64,000 bases of DNA from Acanthochlamys bracteata (lineage: Eukaryota; Streptophyta; Magnoliopsida; Pandanales; Velloziaceae). The notes under the pieces are model-generated. The model was given only the letters and a program-made list of their open reading frames with translations. It did not search any database and was not told the DNA's origin. Location: positions 6,463,270 through 6,527,269 of the forward strand of contig CM034136.1 of NCBI GenBank assembly GCA_019914995.1, given 5' to 3'. Both the position numbers and the translations under genes were made by a program. Positions 36,520-49,143 of the stretch are shown one piece after another. The first letter of the stretch is position 1. Each line of letters opens with the position of its first letter.

Positions 36520-37240
36520 CAACAACACATCCGGAAAATCATCTCCTTTGGAGTGATTGAACCCCCCAGCTAGCCATCCAAGTTCTTGTATCCTCCATTT
36601 CTCAATATCTTCACAGCCATCATGACAAAGAGCCAAATAAAAGATCATGCCAAAAGAAACAAGTATCTCATATATAGTTTTTATTAGAGCGGTTCAGAAT
36701 TATATATATATATATATATATATACCTGCGCCCCTCACCACAAGCAGCTTGGCTTCCCTGTCAGCAAAAGTTTGTCCACCTGCTAGACAAACAGTCCACA
36801 GTCTGATACTGAAAGTGAACCTACTTCTTTAGCAGAGGGATGGGATACATTGCATAATCTGCAACATAGAGGGGACGTGACATGAGCTTTCGTCCATCCC
36901 ATGCTGGAAGGATATCAAGCAGGTGACAACCCTCACTGCTGAGAGCAGATTTTGCATTTTCTGTGGAAATCACACAGACAGAACCCGACTGGAAAAGCTT
37001 CTGGCTGGTGAATGCCTGCTGTATTTGAACTTGCTGTTGCTGAGCTTTGCTCGAAGGATGGAGAACTAAGGTTCACTATCTTGAGAGTAGAAATGGAGAG
37101 ACCTACTCCAGATCCCATTGCTCTTCCGGCTCTCTTTCTTCTATCTTGCAGTCTTCCTTATCCTTTAGCACTGCTATGTTATCAGGATAATATTCTGAAA
37201 ACATACAGTAGAACTTGTGGTCCATGAGCTCTACTTCCAT
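36520..37240 (-). pseudogene. Rhodanese-like (chloroplast-type) gene remnant
   Basis: Reading 5' to 3' on the minus strand, about 37050-36821 gives SGSVCVISTENAKSALSSEG, then CHLLDILPAW and PIPLLKK, then a TAG where the family has Trp, then VHF. About 36785-36727 gives REAKLLVVRGAG before a GT. About 36622-36520 gives MMAVKILRNGGYKNL, then after a one-base loss WLAGGFNHSKGDDFPDV. This order (LLDVRP-like, LLKKWVHF-like, KLLVVCG-like, GYKNLxWLAGGF-like) fits plant plastid rhodanese-like proteins. The nonsense codon, frameshift and absence of the usual C-terminal part mark it as non-functional. A 45-codon frame at 37240-37103 just upstream may be its first exon, but I cannot prove that. A (TA)n tract lies inside at 36701-36724. 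Confidence 0.6.
36701..36724. repeat. (TA)12 microsatellite
   Basis: An uninterrupted TA dinucleotide run of about 24 bp lies at an apparent exon-intron border inside the rhodanese-like remnant. It is likely polymorphic in length. Confidence 0.9.
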
Positions 37241-37454
37241 AAGCATCTACTCAAACTTGCATAACTCATATTCCAAAGGATGGCCAGTCAGGCGGTAGAC
37301 GATGCTGAACACTACAACTGCTTGATGTCGTCCTGGTCTTGGAGTGCTTACAGAAAATATCACCGTCACTCACAAACGCACGAAGTAATCCTACAATGCT
37401 ATTAATTATAATTGAGCCCTACATAAAGCTGCACTTGAAATATCTCTGTCATGG

Positions 37455-40400
37455 TCATGTTCTTGGAAATCTCTTAGCTATCCTCCTTTCATCAATTTCA
37501 TTCATCCAATCCGACAGCAAATATAGCCCCTTATAACCATAATATATACTTGTAACTATCAGAAGAAAAATGATTAAATAAACTATGAAGCTCTGCATGG
37601 TTGACTTGATTGCCTGCACCGAGAATTGATTGAAAATTACATTTTTTTAGGAAGCAAAATTCTTATTATTACTAAAAAATGGGGCAACATTGACCTGAAA
37701 ATTTGAAGGTTTCTTTGTTTCTCGAACCTTTTCTTTCCGCTTTTTACGCTTGGAGTCATGGTTCACATCCTTGATTTCACCCTAGTAGAACACAGTAAGA
37801 AAGAGGTCAGTCTTTTAGTGGTTGATGCACAATACTATCAGTTCTTTACGGGCTACACAATAATAAACTAAAAAGTGATTACATAAGGAAGAAAAGACCC
37901 CATTATATATTTAATAAAAGGTCTATTTGTTTTGTTAGAGACACAACTCAAGCCAAAAGGGGTAAGTATATAGAAACATTAATTGATAAATATTGTCTGT
38001 AAAATGATAGCAGACTAGTGACTATAAAATTTGGATTTCTGAAAAGACTGTGTTCTAAGTATTCTCATAAACAAGGAAATGCACCAACAACAAGAAAAAT
38101 TAGATATGCAAGCAACCTGAGGGGCTACAGTTTTCCTCTGCTGTATTTCTGAATCTGCAGTCTTTACTTTTCTTGTGCAGTCAGGATTGCACGGAAGCAA
38201 CCCCATACTAAACTGATTCTTTGGGACATTTTTTGGATCACGACCAGCAGTGCGGTAAGCATCTATCGCATTTTGGCATTGCCACTCTTTCTTTAGGTTG
38301 TTGCATGCACAACGAATGGTGACCTTGAAATTGATATTTGTAAAATTGAGCTGTAAGATATTAAATGAAAATTGGTTTTGAACACAAGGCATGTCACAGG
38401 AAAGAAAGATGTAAGAGAGTGTACTTCAGATAAAGTTTGACGCACGTGGAAATTGCAGATGCATGGCTAAGTAACTCTTACTGGCATCATAGATAGTAAC
38501 CATCTCGGTAATTGAGAACTTTAAACTCTATTCATAAATTGGGATCCCTTTGATTGTTGTTAAGTTTTGTATACTTTTAAGCTGTATATTCATAACTTTT
38601 GCATTTTTTCTAAATTTGAGCAGTTTGATAAGGAGAATTCATCAGAATTAAATGGATATTTCAAACTTCAATTCTAGAACGAACACTAGCAAGATTCTCA
38701 AGAGAAAAACTGTAATATAGTATTTAACAAAAAAACATCTCTATTTTTACCTTCTTTAAGCATTTATCTGCAGAAGGGCATTTACCAGGATGACATATTT
38801 CTGAGCACAGGTGCTGGCAATCTGGCAATTTTCTGCAAAGCAGAATATTTGACATCTAGCTGAATTTATACCTTCAAAAGATTAGTTTTAAAACAGAAGC
38901 AGACAAAAAAAAATTACTTGTGGCAGGGGCCTCCACATGAACGGATCTTTTGTTGCTGTTCCTCACGTAGGTTGTTGTAGTATGTGCACTCAAAAGCATG
39001 CACCATTGCTCCACAATGACATGATCTCTTGACAAGAACTTCGCATGGCGGACAAGTGCCAGGGTGACACCTTAAACGGCAAGAATGACAGCATTTTGGT
39101 TCCCTAGACTGGAAACAGTTTGAATTATTCGGCTTGATGAATATTTAAGCCAAACATTTACGAAGGAAGAATATAATGCAAAAGTTGTCATGCTTAATAT
39201 ACATTATTCCTCAAATATATGTGAGTGGTTGAACTACTGCACCCATCATAAAGCATAGGTGTAACAAGCATTACATAAAAACTGATACCTTCTGGCATGG
39301 TAGACAACAGTCCTCACAGGGCTCAGCCAAATTATTCTCAAATCCTACTGATGGGCTTGCTAAACCTTGATTTAAAAGATTACTGGCCCTGGCACCTTCT
39401 CCAATGTTATCCATCAGAACATGGCAAGGTTTGGTGCAGTAATGATTCCCACAGGACAGACGATACCCGCATAAGTTTTGACAAGAAAAGCTTGTCTTAC
39501 GGGAACACACCATCTGAAACAAGCATACAAGCACATTAAACATGGTGGTAGCATAGATTTCAGAGGATAGCATTGATGATATGATCTTCCACTTCAAATT
39601 CCCGGTAGACGTACTGCACGCTCTTCATGCTGGCCAAGGCATGACTTCCAAATTACTTCTTGGCAAGGAGGACATGATGATCCAGGTGTAAACTCCATTC
39701 TCTTGTTCATCTCTTTTTTTGTCGGTCTCAGGTTGAATTCTGGTTTCGGAGGAGGCTTGGGACCATGACACCTAATGCAGATAGCAAAAACAAAGGGACA
39801 AAAAGTTATCATAAAGATGGTAGATCATCTTCCATTACAACTACACATTTATATCCAACCTTTCTTTACAGCAATGACCACAGGCCAAAGTCTCTCCACA
39901 AATGATCTTACAACTCGGGCATGCTCCATAGTGGCACTTATGGGGCTAACAAGAAGACAAAAGAAGTATAAGAAATTAACTTATTGTACATGATAAGGCA
40001 TGTTAGGTATCTCCATGGACTGATCGCAACTAAACATAATGAAGAAGTCAGGATGACTTTGCCAGTGATCGTGGTGATTCAGGTGAGGACTTTGGATATT
40101 TCGTATGGATGTCTATCATCTGGAAGCTATTTTACCAATTCAGGATTTTAGGTTCTTTACCTTTGTTATCAGGTGTCAATTGTTGATGGTCAAAAAATCT
40201 AATTATAGGAAGCCACAGGAAAAAGGAATAGGCCTCATACAAGATGCAATCTCTTTATTCATTCATTAGATGAACAATAAAAAATGTTTCACTGATACAG
40301 AATAACTCAAATAAATATATTAAAGCATCATTATACCCGGCATTCAGATTTGTGTCTACACAAACGGGTAACATGACACAGTTTGGGGCATCTTGGAGGC

Positions 40401-43400
40401 TTTTGAGTTTTTTCAATACCACAAGGAACCTGCCACTCATTAACAAAAGATCACTTCGCATTGACATCCAGTGAATTATGAATATGCCAAATAAATGAAT
40501 GCATACAAATTAAGTAACTTTGGAAAGAATGTAAGGGATACAAAATTTGGTCAGTTAAACCATACAAATATGAAGCGGGTAGTCACTTTTTAACCAGCAC
40601 ACATGCAAAAACCAATACTTTGAAAAGAGGGAGTAAAATAAAAAGGACTAAGCTAGCTGATCTAACAAATTCACATTTAAACTGGACCATGATCCAGACT
40701 GGTTTGACAAAAGAAAAAAATGGCAGCATCATATACCATGACTTTGCTCAATACGTGGTGACTATTGGACTCTTAAGAGTTGCAAACTATGATTGTAGCA
40801 ATAATAACATTATAACTAAGCTATTTATACATTCTGAAACATATTTAATAAATGGTTTGTGCCGTCCTATCATGTTTGATCACTATTGTCCATCAAACCA
40901 GTCAACCCAGGCTCTCCCAGGACCACATGCTCAGAGAATTTGGTGCTCACTCTCACTTTAGAAAGCATTGCCAGAAACAACTTGTATGTATGTGCAGTTC
41001 TGTTACATAACTGCAAAGATGTTCCATCCAGACTGTAGGGGGTAACTACGAAACCACGAAGGAAAAACTGAGACAGCTTGTTGAATTGTCACCTGTTTTT
41101 CTCGGAACAAGAAAAATCAAAGCCTTCTTCCAACTAAGTTCAAAGAATTTGGCTAAAGGAATCAATGCAAATTATCATTCTCTGACAACCTATGACATGG
41201 GCCCAATTCACCCGAGCCCATATTATGCTAGAACTACATTTTACCATAATCACCTACCCCTATAAATACGTTAGGCTACATAAATCTTTACAAGCCATTA
41301 AACTCTAGAGAAAGCGATAAGAGGCAACCCTACTGAAGAGGGAGGTAGATTACCTCAAAGCTCGTCTCTCCACATGCACATCCAATTTTCACCATCAATG
41401 GGCATGGAGCACAAGTACCTCTGAAAATTTAAAAGAAAAAGAGGAAAAATCAAAAGCTAATAGATATGGCTTATAAAATAATTAGTATAACTAAGATAGT
41501 GCACAATAACGCAACAAAAAAGTGATATCGTAAGATTATGAGGAAACAAAGCACCAAATAAACTCGTTGCAAGTTCCAACTTCAGTAAATGCCTTGACAA
41601 GTTGAAGGAAATGTGAGAGATAGTTAAGAAACTAAAGAGCAAACTCCATAAATGTATTGACAAGTTGCAAAAAAACCTGTTCTTATTGAAGTAACTGACT
41701 TCTCAAACTACATAAATCTAGACCAATGCATATCTGCATCTACTTCATGTAATAAACAGAAATCAGTACCTGTGGCATGGTGAAAGACATTTATGGTTAT
41801 TGCAGCGAAGCCTCCTGCCACAAATCTGGTACTTAAAAGTGTGAGTCCTCTATTGTCAGTTATACAAACAAAAAACTAGAAAGTTAAGACAAGTATACCT
41901 CAGAGCATGGTGGACAGGAACCATCACAACAACGACGTCTACAAGTGTGGCGCCCACAATCACGAACACGCTGGCATTTTCTTTCACAGACCAGATCTTG
42001 ATAGCAAGGAACCTATATCAGATTGAGGGTTCCAATGGGTAACTTGAATATTGCATAGCTATACTTTTGCATCATATAATTTATAATATGCATTTACCAA
42101 GGCTATGAAGCAAACTATATACAAATGAAAATGTGAAGAAACGCAGCCGTGAAAATGTTCTAAGGTCATATTAAGTTAATAGCAGATTCAAGTACAAAAA
42201 TTAATTGCTAGAGTGACTCCATGGTTTGAGAGTAGTTTAAACTTGAGAAGAATTTGAATTAGAACAACTTTAACCTTGAAATTCCTAAACTCAAGTTGGA
42301 ATCGAAAATGAAGAAATTGATTACAGGAAAGAATAGAAGATGAAGTTATATGCCTTAAGCCAAAGCTAACGAATGATGCACGTGCACTTCAAATTAGCTC
42401 GACTGTAATTGATCTAAAACTGTTGATAAAAGCTAAAAATAACATGTTTCAAGATCACACTATTTTCCTGAAGATTTTGCACAAGACAAACTAAAGTATT
42501 TGAAAGCTGTAACTTGCATTTACATATACTCCATAAGCAACCATTGTGCTAGACAGCTTACCTCCTTCTTCAAGCCCCCGCATCTGCATGACTTTACGGT
42601 GACAGTTCTACAAGTCTCCACACAAGGGCCTCGGTGACACCTTTCTGGACACCTGTGCAGGCCACAGCAGAGCATTTTCTCACAAGTCGACCCACATGTC
42701 GGCACATCAACATCACAAGACACCCCTTTGTACTCTTTCTTCCCACAGGGGCAAGTCCTCCTTCCTTGCATGGGGCAGTTGCCGCAGGGACCAGCATGGC
42801 AACCACGGCCACACGTATGCTTCCCGCAACGAAGCATCCCACAACATGGCCTCTCACACCGGAATTCTCTTTCACAACACTCTTTCTTCTCGTCTGTCTT
42901 CCCGCATTGGCATTTAAACACTCCTGAAACTCTACAAGGTGGGCATGGGCCGTCATGACATTTCTGAGGGCAGCGGTGGACATTGCACTGTAACAACCGG
43001 TCACACTTTTTGTTACAGGAGAAGTGTTTGTGCGCGCAACGACGGGTTTCTTCACTGGCGCCACAGAAGCAGCGTGAGTTAACAAGCTTAGGACAAGGAG
43101 GGCAAGGTCCAGGATGGCAAAGAAGAAGACACCGATGTCCGCAACTGTTCTCAAGTGGACGGCCACAAACCTCACCACAAGAGTGCGGGAGAATCCATGG
43201 ATCGAGCTGTGGATCTTCAACCTTGCCACAGAAACAAAAATAACACTTCGGGATCTGAGAAATAGTATACGGAATTCGGCATTTGGGACAATTCCATGTT
43301 TCAGGAGAAGGAACCGGTTTATATGGAGATAAACGAGAAGAAGATTGCCGAGCCCATGATTGAATGCACTGGAGATGAAAAATCGCGTAGCAGCTGGCGG

Positions 43401-43677
43401 AGCAAGACCAAACTGGATCAGTGGGGCGGAGGCGTTCGAGACAGATGAGACAAGCAACGAAAGGACCACCACGGCCAGCGGCGGAGTAGAGAAATGAACG
43501 AATCTTAGAGAGATCGAAGTTTTGGTTGCGGCCAGATTGATGGAGGTAAGCGGAGAAGATGGAGGCTTCTAGAGCGCTGCTAGGGGCGGCAGACGAAGAA
43601 GCAGCACCGCTGCCGCTGCTGGCGGAATCGGAGTCTGAAGAGAAGGTGTTAGCAACGGCAACGGCAGCGGCAGCCAT
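37455..43677 (-). CDS. NFXL2: NF-X1-type zinc finger protein NFXL2
   Basis: Thirteen exons, 43677-42562, 42012-41899, 41825-41770, 41420-41354, 40429-40337, 39945-39860, 39771-39615, 39513-39289, 39108-38918, 38832-38751, 38323-38117, 37781-37695 and 37613-37455, give 879 residues, very near the roughly 880 of Arabidopsis NFXL2. A Ser/Ala-rich N-terminus is followed by a RING/PHD-like finger ([15 protein letters not shown] from about residue 77, then [15 protein letters not shown]). NF-X1 fingers of the form CGxHxCxxxCHxGPCxxC repeat from about residue 150 to 770. The end carries a basic KRKKRKEK block, then a hydrophobic helix (about 834-853, [19 protein letters not shown]) and a basic tail, as in NFXL2. 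Arabidopsis NFXL2 modulates abscisic-acid and salt responses and the circadian clock. The long Ala-rich first exon starts at the only suitable ATG. Confidence 0.94.
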
Positions 43678-44519
43678 GGTAAGAGAACTCGGTTGTCGCC
43701 GGGAAGCGAATGGTGTTATATGCGCGTAGAGTTTATAGGGATGTTTTGGATTGATTATTTAAAAGAAATTTTTTGAGAAGAAATATATTTTAAATCATTT
43801 AAAAGAAATTTGGAAAATTATTTTATTTAAAAATAATTAAAATAATTAAATAAGATTAATATAACTAATAAAAAATTTTATTAATTAATTAATGATATTC
43901 AAATAATAAAATATATAATTAATTAATAACTAATAAATTTTTAGGGATTTAAAAAATTTTATAAAATATCCTTAAAATTTTTTTTAAATGAAATAAAAAT
44001 TATAGTGAAAATTTTTTTTTACGCTCTCTCCCACTTATGTGGCGCAATTAACCGCAAATAATAATTAATCAAATAATATTAATTATAAGAGCAATTAAAA
44101 TCCTGGGGAATTTGCTCGTAGGCAACCATTAGATGCATTTTAGTATTTTACAACAGATTCCAAGTTTCTAACCACAGCAATTTATAACATCGCAGATAAA
44201 ACCTGTACAGTGTTACGTTCTTATTTTGACAGTATTTTTAAATAGAAATTTTTGAAAATATAAAATATTTTTATTATTTTTAAAAATAAGTTACATTTTC
44301 TATTTAAAATAATAAAAAATAAATTAAAAAAATATATTTTTTAAATTTAAATAAATTTTTTAATAATTATAAATTTTTTAATAATTATAAAATTATATTT
44401 TAAAATATGAAATACAAAATTAAAATTTGATTTCTAAAAAAGAAATGCCCCCACGCGTGCATCAAATTAGTCAGAACATGTGTGGCTTCTTCCACTAGTG
44501 TGTGTACAACACCAGGGGC
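43678..44519. other. NFXL2 upstream region with AT-rich elements
   Basis: A short GC-richer leader directly follows the start codon. Beyond it, about 43738-44000 and about 44226-44448 are AT-only blocks resembling the window's MITE-like family; they start GGATGTTTTGGATTG and TTATTTTGACAG respectively. Terminal repeats are not clear. No gene was seen. Confidence 0.45.
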
Positions 44520-45199
44520 GTGCATCAAAAATCTCCGACAAACTAAAAACGCATCAGCGGCTTTACACACCTGATCTCAACTCCTACACAGGCAAACAAA
44601 CTTGCCCAGCAAATTGATCCTTAGAAGACATATCACATTCATGGACTTCTTATCCTAAGAAAGGATAACTCGGGACTAAGAGGGAACTCCAGTTCTTATT
44701 CCATACAGGACCCCGGTTATTCTCAATGGTCTTCCTTCTCTTCATTGTTTTATCAGCTGCAACTCCCGCTATACCTAATTACCTACCTGCATAAAAGAAA
44801 CGTTTCAATTTCAGTGTCCCAGTCATCATATAAGCCATTGTATTTTCTGAAGAACCAAAAGTAAACAGGCTACTATGCGATAATGAACAACGTATCCTTG
44901 CGTAGAAGTCTGGTTGAAAGAAATTGCGAAAGTCTGATTTATTGAAGTCATGGCACCATCCATCTCCCATATATAATCTCACCTGTCCATAATGACTAGA
45001 TTTAGACCGGGAATCATTAGTCAGAAGAGTATTACGGTGTGTGAGTTCATACCGACCTTTAGAATTGTCTTAATCGGTAATGTAGCTTTAGGATCGAAAA
45101 CAAGACCATTCGTTTCTTCTTCCAAAAGAATACCAGGCTTTTTTTACATAACCGCAACCTCAATCAGCTATGAACATTCGCTACATCACCCAGAGCGAT
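44520..45199 (-). pseudogene. PI-PLC pseudogene, 3' segment (exon 7 remainder to C2 domain)
   Basis: This is a decayed copy of the intact PI-PLC gene at 52409-56017. About 45199-45057 matches the later part of exon 7 with several stops. About 44985-44896 matches exon 8 (LYMGDGWCHDF against [11 protein letters not shown]). About 44782-44520 matches exon 9 (GIAGVAADKTM; EVHECDMSSKD; GQVCLPV followed by a stop, then ELRSGV and a second stop). Multiple nonsense changes rule out a functional C2 domain. The segment continues at 50814, beyond the inserted retrotransposon. Confidence 0.88.
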
Positions 45200-45740
45200 T
45201 GATACACCTTATGGTGTATGCCTCGGTGCACTGGAGATGATATAACTAGAAACTAAGATTACTTAGGAGATCAATCTTGCATGCCTCTCTTCAAGGCTAT
45301 GCCTCTATTTATAACTAAAGAAGATACAAAGCTAAAGAACTCCTTTTCTTATCTAATTCCCTAAAGGAGTTCCAATAAGAATGAAACTCAAATTAAAAGA
45401 GTCCCTAAAGGACTGAACTTCCATTGGCACTCTGCTAACCGAATGCCAATTCAGGCCCTAGAGGCCATTATTCATGGAACTCTATAACTACACTTCTTCT
45501 GTCTACTTGGAGTTCCTTAGGAATACAATACCTACGCTATTTTAAAAGAATAGAATTCCTAATGAACTCTATCCCCCTGAATCTTACTGTCAAGCCAAAA
45601 TTCAAATGATGTCCTGGGTGTATTAGGAACTGCACCCGGGACACAAGTGGCACTTGGTTGCCACTCTTCCATTTCTGTGTGGGCGCTTTACTTCTGAATC
45701 TTCCTCTGCCTTCTCCTCACTCTCCTTATCCAGCACATCA
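45200..45740 (-). repeat. 3' LTR of the Ty3/gypsy element
   Basis: This is 541 bp with TGATACACC at the outer edge and CAGCACATCA at the inner edge as printed. By eye it differs from the other LTR by about 22 substitutions, nearly all transitions, plus an 11-bp insertion near 45541 (TTTTAAAAGAA-like). It carries the element's right-hand transcription signals. Confidence 0.95.
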
Positions 45741-46987
45741 TTTCCCACCCCTTGAAATTCGGCTTCGTCCTCGAAGCCATTCGTAGGTAAGGTGCCACTG
45801 TTAGCAAGCTCTGCAAGTGCTGAAACCGGAATACGCCGAGCGTCTTTCAACTGAGAAACATGAAAAACCGGATGAATCTTCGCTGTTGCTGGCAAGGTTA
45901 ATTTGTAAGCTGCATTTCCGATGATCTTCTCTACTGAAAAGGGCCCATAATATCGGAAGCGAAGTTTATGATCCCGCCTGGCTGCCATGGTCGACTGTCT
46001 ATATGGCCGAAGCCTCAAGAATACTTGGTCTCCTGGTTGGTAGTGTTTTTCCCTTCGGTGCCCATCCGATTGCTGTTTCATTCGATTCTACGCCCTGGAT
46101 AGATGAAGCTTTAATTCCCGAATGATCTCGTCCCGCTCCTGCAGTTGTCTCCCTAATTCGTCTGACTTAGTGCCCCCTGCTGGAAAAGAGATGAGCGGTG
46201 GTGGGGAACGCCTATAAACCGCCTCAAATGGTGTTGTTTTGGTGGCAGAGTGAGTACTCGTATTGTAGGAATACTCCGCCCAATGGAGCCAATTGATCCA
46301 TTTTCGAGGTTGATCACCAAAGAAGCATCTAAGATATGTCTCCAACCCTCTATTCACCATCTCGGTCTGCCCATCTGTTTGTGGGTGATAAGCCGAGCTC
46401 ATGTGTAAAGACGTCCCTTGAAGGCGATGTAGCTCCCTCCAAAAAGAGCTAAGGAACACGGGATCCCTATCGGACACAATGGTGGTTGGATTGCCATGCA
46501 ACCGTACCACCTCTTTAGCAAAAATTTGAGCGACATCGATAGCAGTGTAGGGGTGCCTCAAAGGAATGAAGTGTGCATATTTGGAAAGCCGATCGACAAC
46601 TACAAAGATGACATCCTTACCTCCAGAGAGTGGGAGTCCTTCTATAAAGTCCATTGAAATGTCTGTCCAAACTTGGTCTGGTATAGGTAGGGGTTGCAAT
46701 AAGCCGGCTGGACGCAAGCTCTCAGATTTCGCTCGAGCACACGTGGCGCAAGCTGCCACGTAGGTGCGAACATCCTTGGTCATACCTGGCCACTGGAACT
46801 GATGTGCAAGCCGCTTGTAGGTTCGGAATTCCCCTCGGTGTCCCCCTCCCGATGAATTATGCGCCTCATACAGCAATTGCATCCGTATGGAGGGATCCTC
46901 AGGAACCCGGATTCGATGGTTGCTCAAAAGTATTCCATTGGACAACCTCAATTCTGGAGTTGGATTGCTGCTGGCTTTTTTGAACAA
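45623..46987 (-). pseudogene. Retrotransposon integrase region
   Basis: The zinc-binding HHCC module (HNSSGGGHRGEF then CATCARAK) is followed by the catalytic core. It has WTDISMDFIEG, IVSDRDPVF and HPQTDGQTEMVNRGLE, which supply the D, D and E residues. A nonsense codon in the same frame at 46085-46087 separates the core from the C-terminal part (HPVFHVSQLKDARRIP). That frame runs through the polypurine tract into the LTR. Another in-frame TAG at 47033-47035 separates this region from the upstream pol frame. Confidence 0.88.
45741..45753 (-). other. Polypurine tract
   Basis: On the minus strand AGGGGTGGGAAA lies directly against the TG start of the 3' LTR. This is the expected position for the plus-strand primer of reverse transcription. 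It contains a single T. Confidence 0.75.
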
Positions 46988-47032
46988 CGTCGTAAGAGTT
47001 TCATCTTTTTGCTGTGCTAATCTCAGGTCATC

Positions 47033-49138
47033 CTAAAAGGAGGTTTGCAGCGTCGTGAGTGCAGCCAGAGAAGCTTGTGGCCGACGAGAGAGAGCATCTG
47101 CAACTACGTTCTGCGACCCCGACCGGTACACGATTTGATAATCGTACCCAAGTAGCTTGACAAGCCATTTGTGCTGGTCTGGAGTAGATAGACGCTGTTC
47201 TAATAAATATTTCAAACTCAAATGATCGGTCTTTATTGTAAACTTCTGGCCTAATAGGTAAGGTCTCCACTTCTGGACAGCCATTACCAACGCCATGAGC
47301 TCTTTCTCATAAGTTGATTTAGCCAATGCAGTGGAAGATAGAGCCTTACTAAAGAAAGCTATTGGTCTATTGTTCTGAGTTAACACTGCTCCAACACCCT
47401 TGCTAGATGCATCCGTCTCTACTGTAAAAGGAAATTGAAAATCAGGTGAAGCAAGGATGGGAGTAGAAGTCATTACTTGCTTGAGTTTATGGAAGGCTTG
47501 CTCTGCCTCCACTGTCCACCCGAATGAGTCCTTCTTTAGTAAGACTGTCAAGGGGGCAGCAAGTGACCCATAGTCCTTGACAAAGCGCCTGTAGTATCCG
47601 GTGAGGCCTAAGAATCCTCTCAGCTCTGTAGCAGAGGCGGGGGTTGGCCATTCTGTCATAGCTTTCACCTTAACCGGATCGACAGCAATACCCTGGGCAG
47701 AAACTATGTGCCCGAGATATTCTAGCTCTGTGCAGCCAAATCTGCACTTAGAGAAATTAGCACACAATTTTTCCTTTTGCAACACCTCAAAAACCTTTGT
47801 TAGGTGATCTATATGCTCTTCCCAAGTGCGGCTATATACTAGTATATCATCAAAGAACACTAGCACAAAGTTTCTAAGATAGGGTCTAAAGATGTCATTC
47901 ATTAGGGACTGAAAGGTGGCTAGGGCATTGGTCAATCCAAATGGCATTACCAAAAACTCGTAGTACCCATCGTGCGTTCTAAATGCCGTCTTATGAACAT
48001 CTTCTTCTTTCACTCGAATTTGATGGTAACCGGACTTTAAGTCTAACTTCGAAAAAAATCGCGAACCGTGGAGCTCATCCAACAACTCGTCAATAACAGA
48101 TATTGGAAATTTATCCTTAACCGTAATTTCATTGAGAGCTCTATAGTCCACACAAAATCGCCAAGAACCATCCTTCTTTTTGACGAGCAAAACGGGAGAA
48201 GAGAACGCTGAACAACTAGGACGGATGATCCCTAGTATAAGCATTTCTGCCACTGCCTTCTCAATTTCTGTTTTCTGCACATATGGGTACCTATAAGGTC
48301 TGACGTTGGCCGGAGCCGCCCCTGGTAGGAGAGGTATGCAGTGGTCTTGTGATCGATGGGGGGGAAGTCGGTTAGGAACTTCAAACACTCTTGCAAACTT
48401 GCCCAGAATATCTTGTAGATCAGTTGATAGTGGACTAACCTCTTCTTTGGTTTTATTGTCAAGGGCAGCTACAAGGCGAAGTGAGCATAGTGTGATTTTA
48501 GGACTGAGACTTGTCAGTTGAGAGACCCTTCCTCCCCTAATTCCTTGCAGCACAAAGTCCTTTCCTTGTACTGTGAATCTCATTTCAGACCGACGCCAGT
48601 CTGTCATAACTACTCCTAAACTTTCTAGCCATTGGATGCCAAGAACCAAATCCATGCCTCCTAGAGGAAATGGATAGGCATCTACCACCAATTCTACTCC
48701 CTGGATCATCAAGGAAACATGTTTGTGGAGGACATCAATAGTGTGAGGTCTGCCATCCGCCAACTCTACCTTGAAGGAACGAACTGCCACAGAGGAGAGT
48801 TTCAAATGTTTAGCTAAGTGATCGAATATGAAGTTGTGTGTGCTCCCAGAGTCGATCAAAATAAATACTTTCTGTTTCTTGATTCTTCCTACCACGCGGA
48901 GCGTTTGCGGTCCAACCATACCATGGATGGCACTTAAGGACAGGGTGGCATCCTCAGCTAAGTCCTCTTCTTCTTTTGCTGAATCTCCTTCGTCATCATC
49001 TGGTTTAAGCACTGTAATGGCATATAGTTTTGTGGTGCATTTATGTCCTCTTTCATATTTCTCATCGCAGTAAAAGCAAAGACCCTTAGAGCGTCTAGCA
49101 TTTATCTCCGCCACCGAAAAGATCGGGCGTTTTAGTCC
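47033..49138 (-). pseudogene. Retrotransposon pol: zinc knuckle, protease, reverse transcriptase, RNase H
   Basis: A long open frame of about 693 codons holds a CCHC-type knuckle (CFYCDEKYERGHKC), an aspartic protease with the active site DSGSTHNFI, and a reverse transcriptase. The latter has VLLVKKKDGSWRFCVDYRAL and the catalytic FFDDILVYS. An RNase H follows, with TDASSKGVGAVL and YEKELMALVMAVQKWRPYL. The frame ends at a TAG (47033-47035) after which coding resumes in the same frame. It is in a different frame from the gag part just upstream. Confidence 0.93.
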
Positions 49139-49143
49139 GGAAC

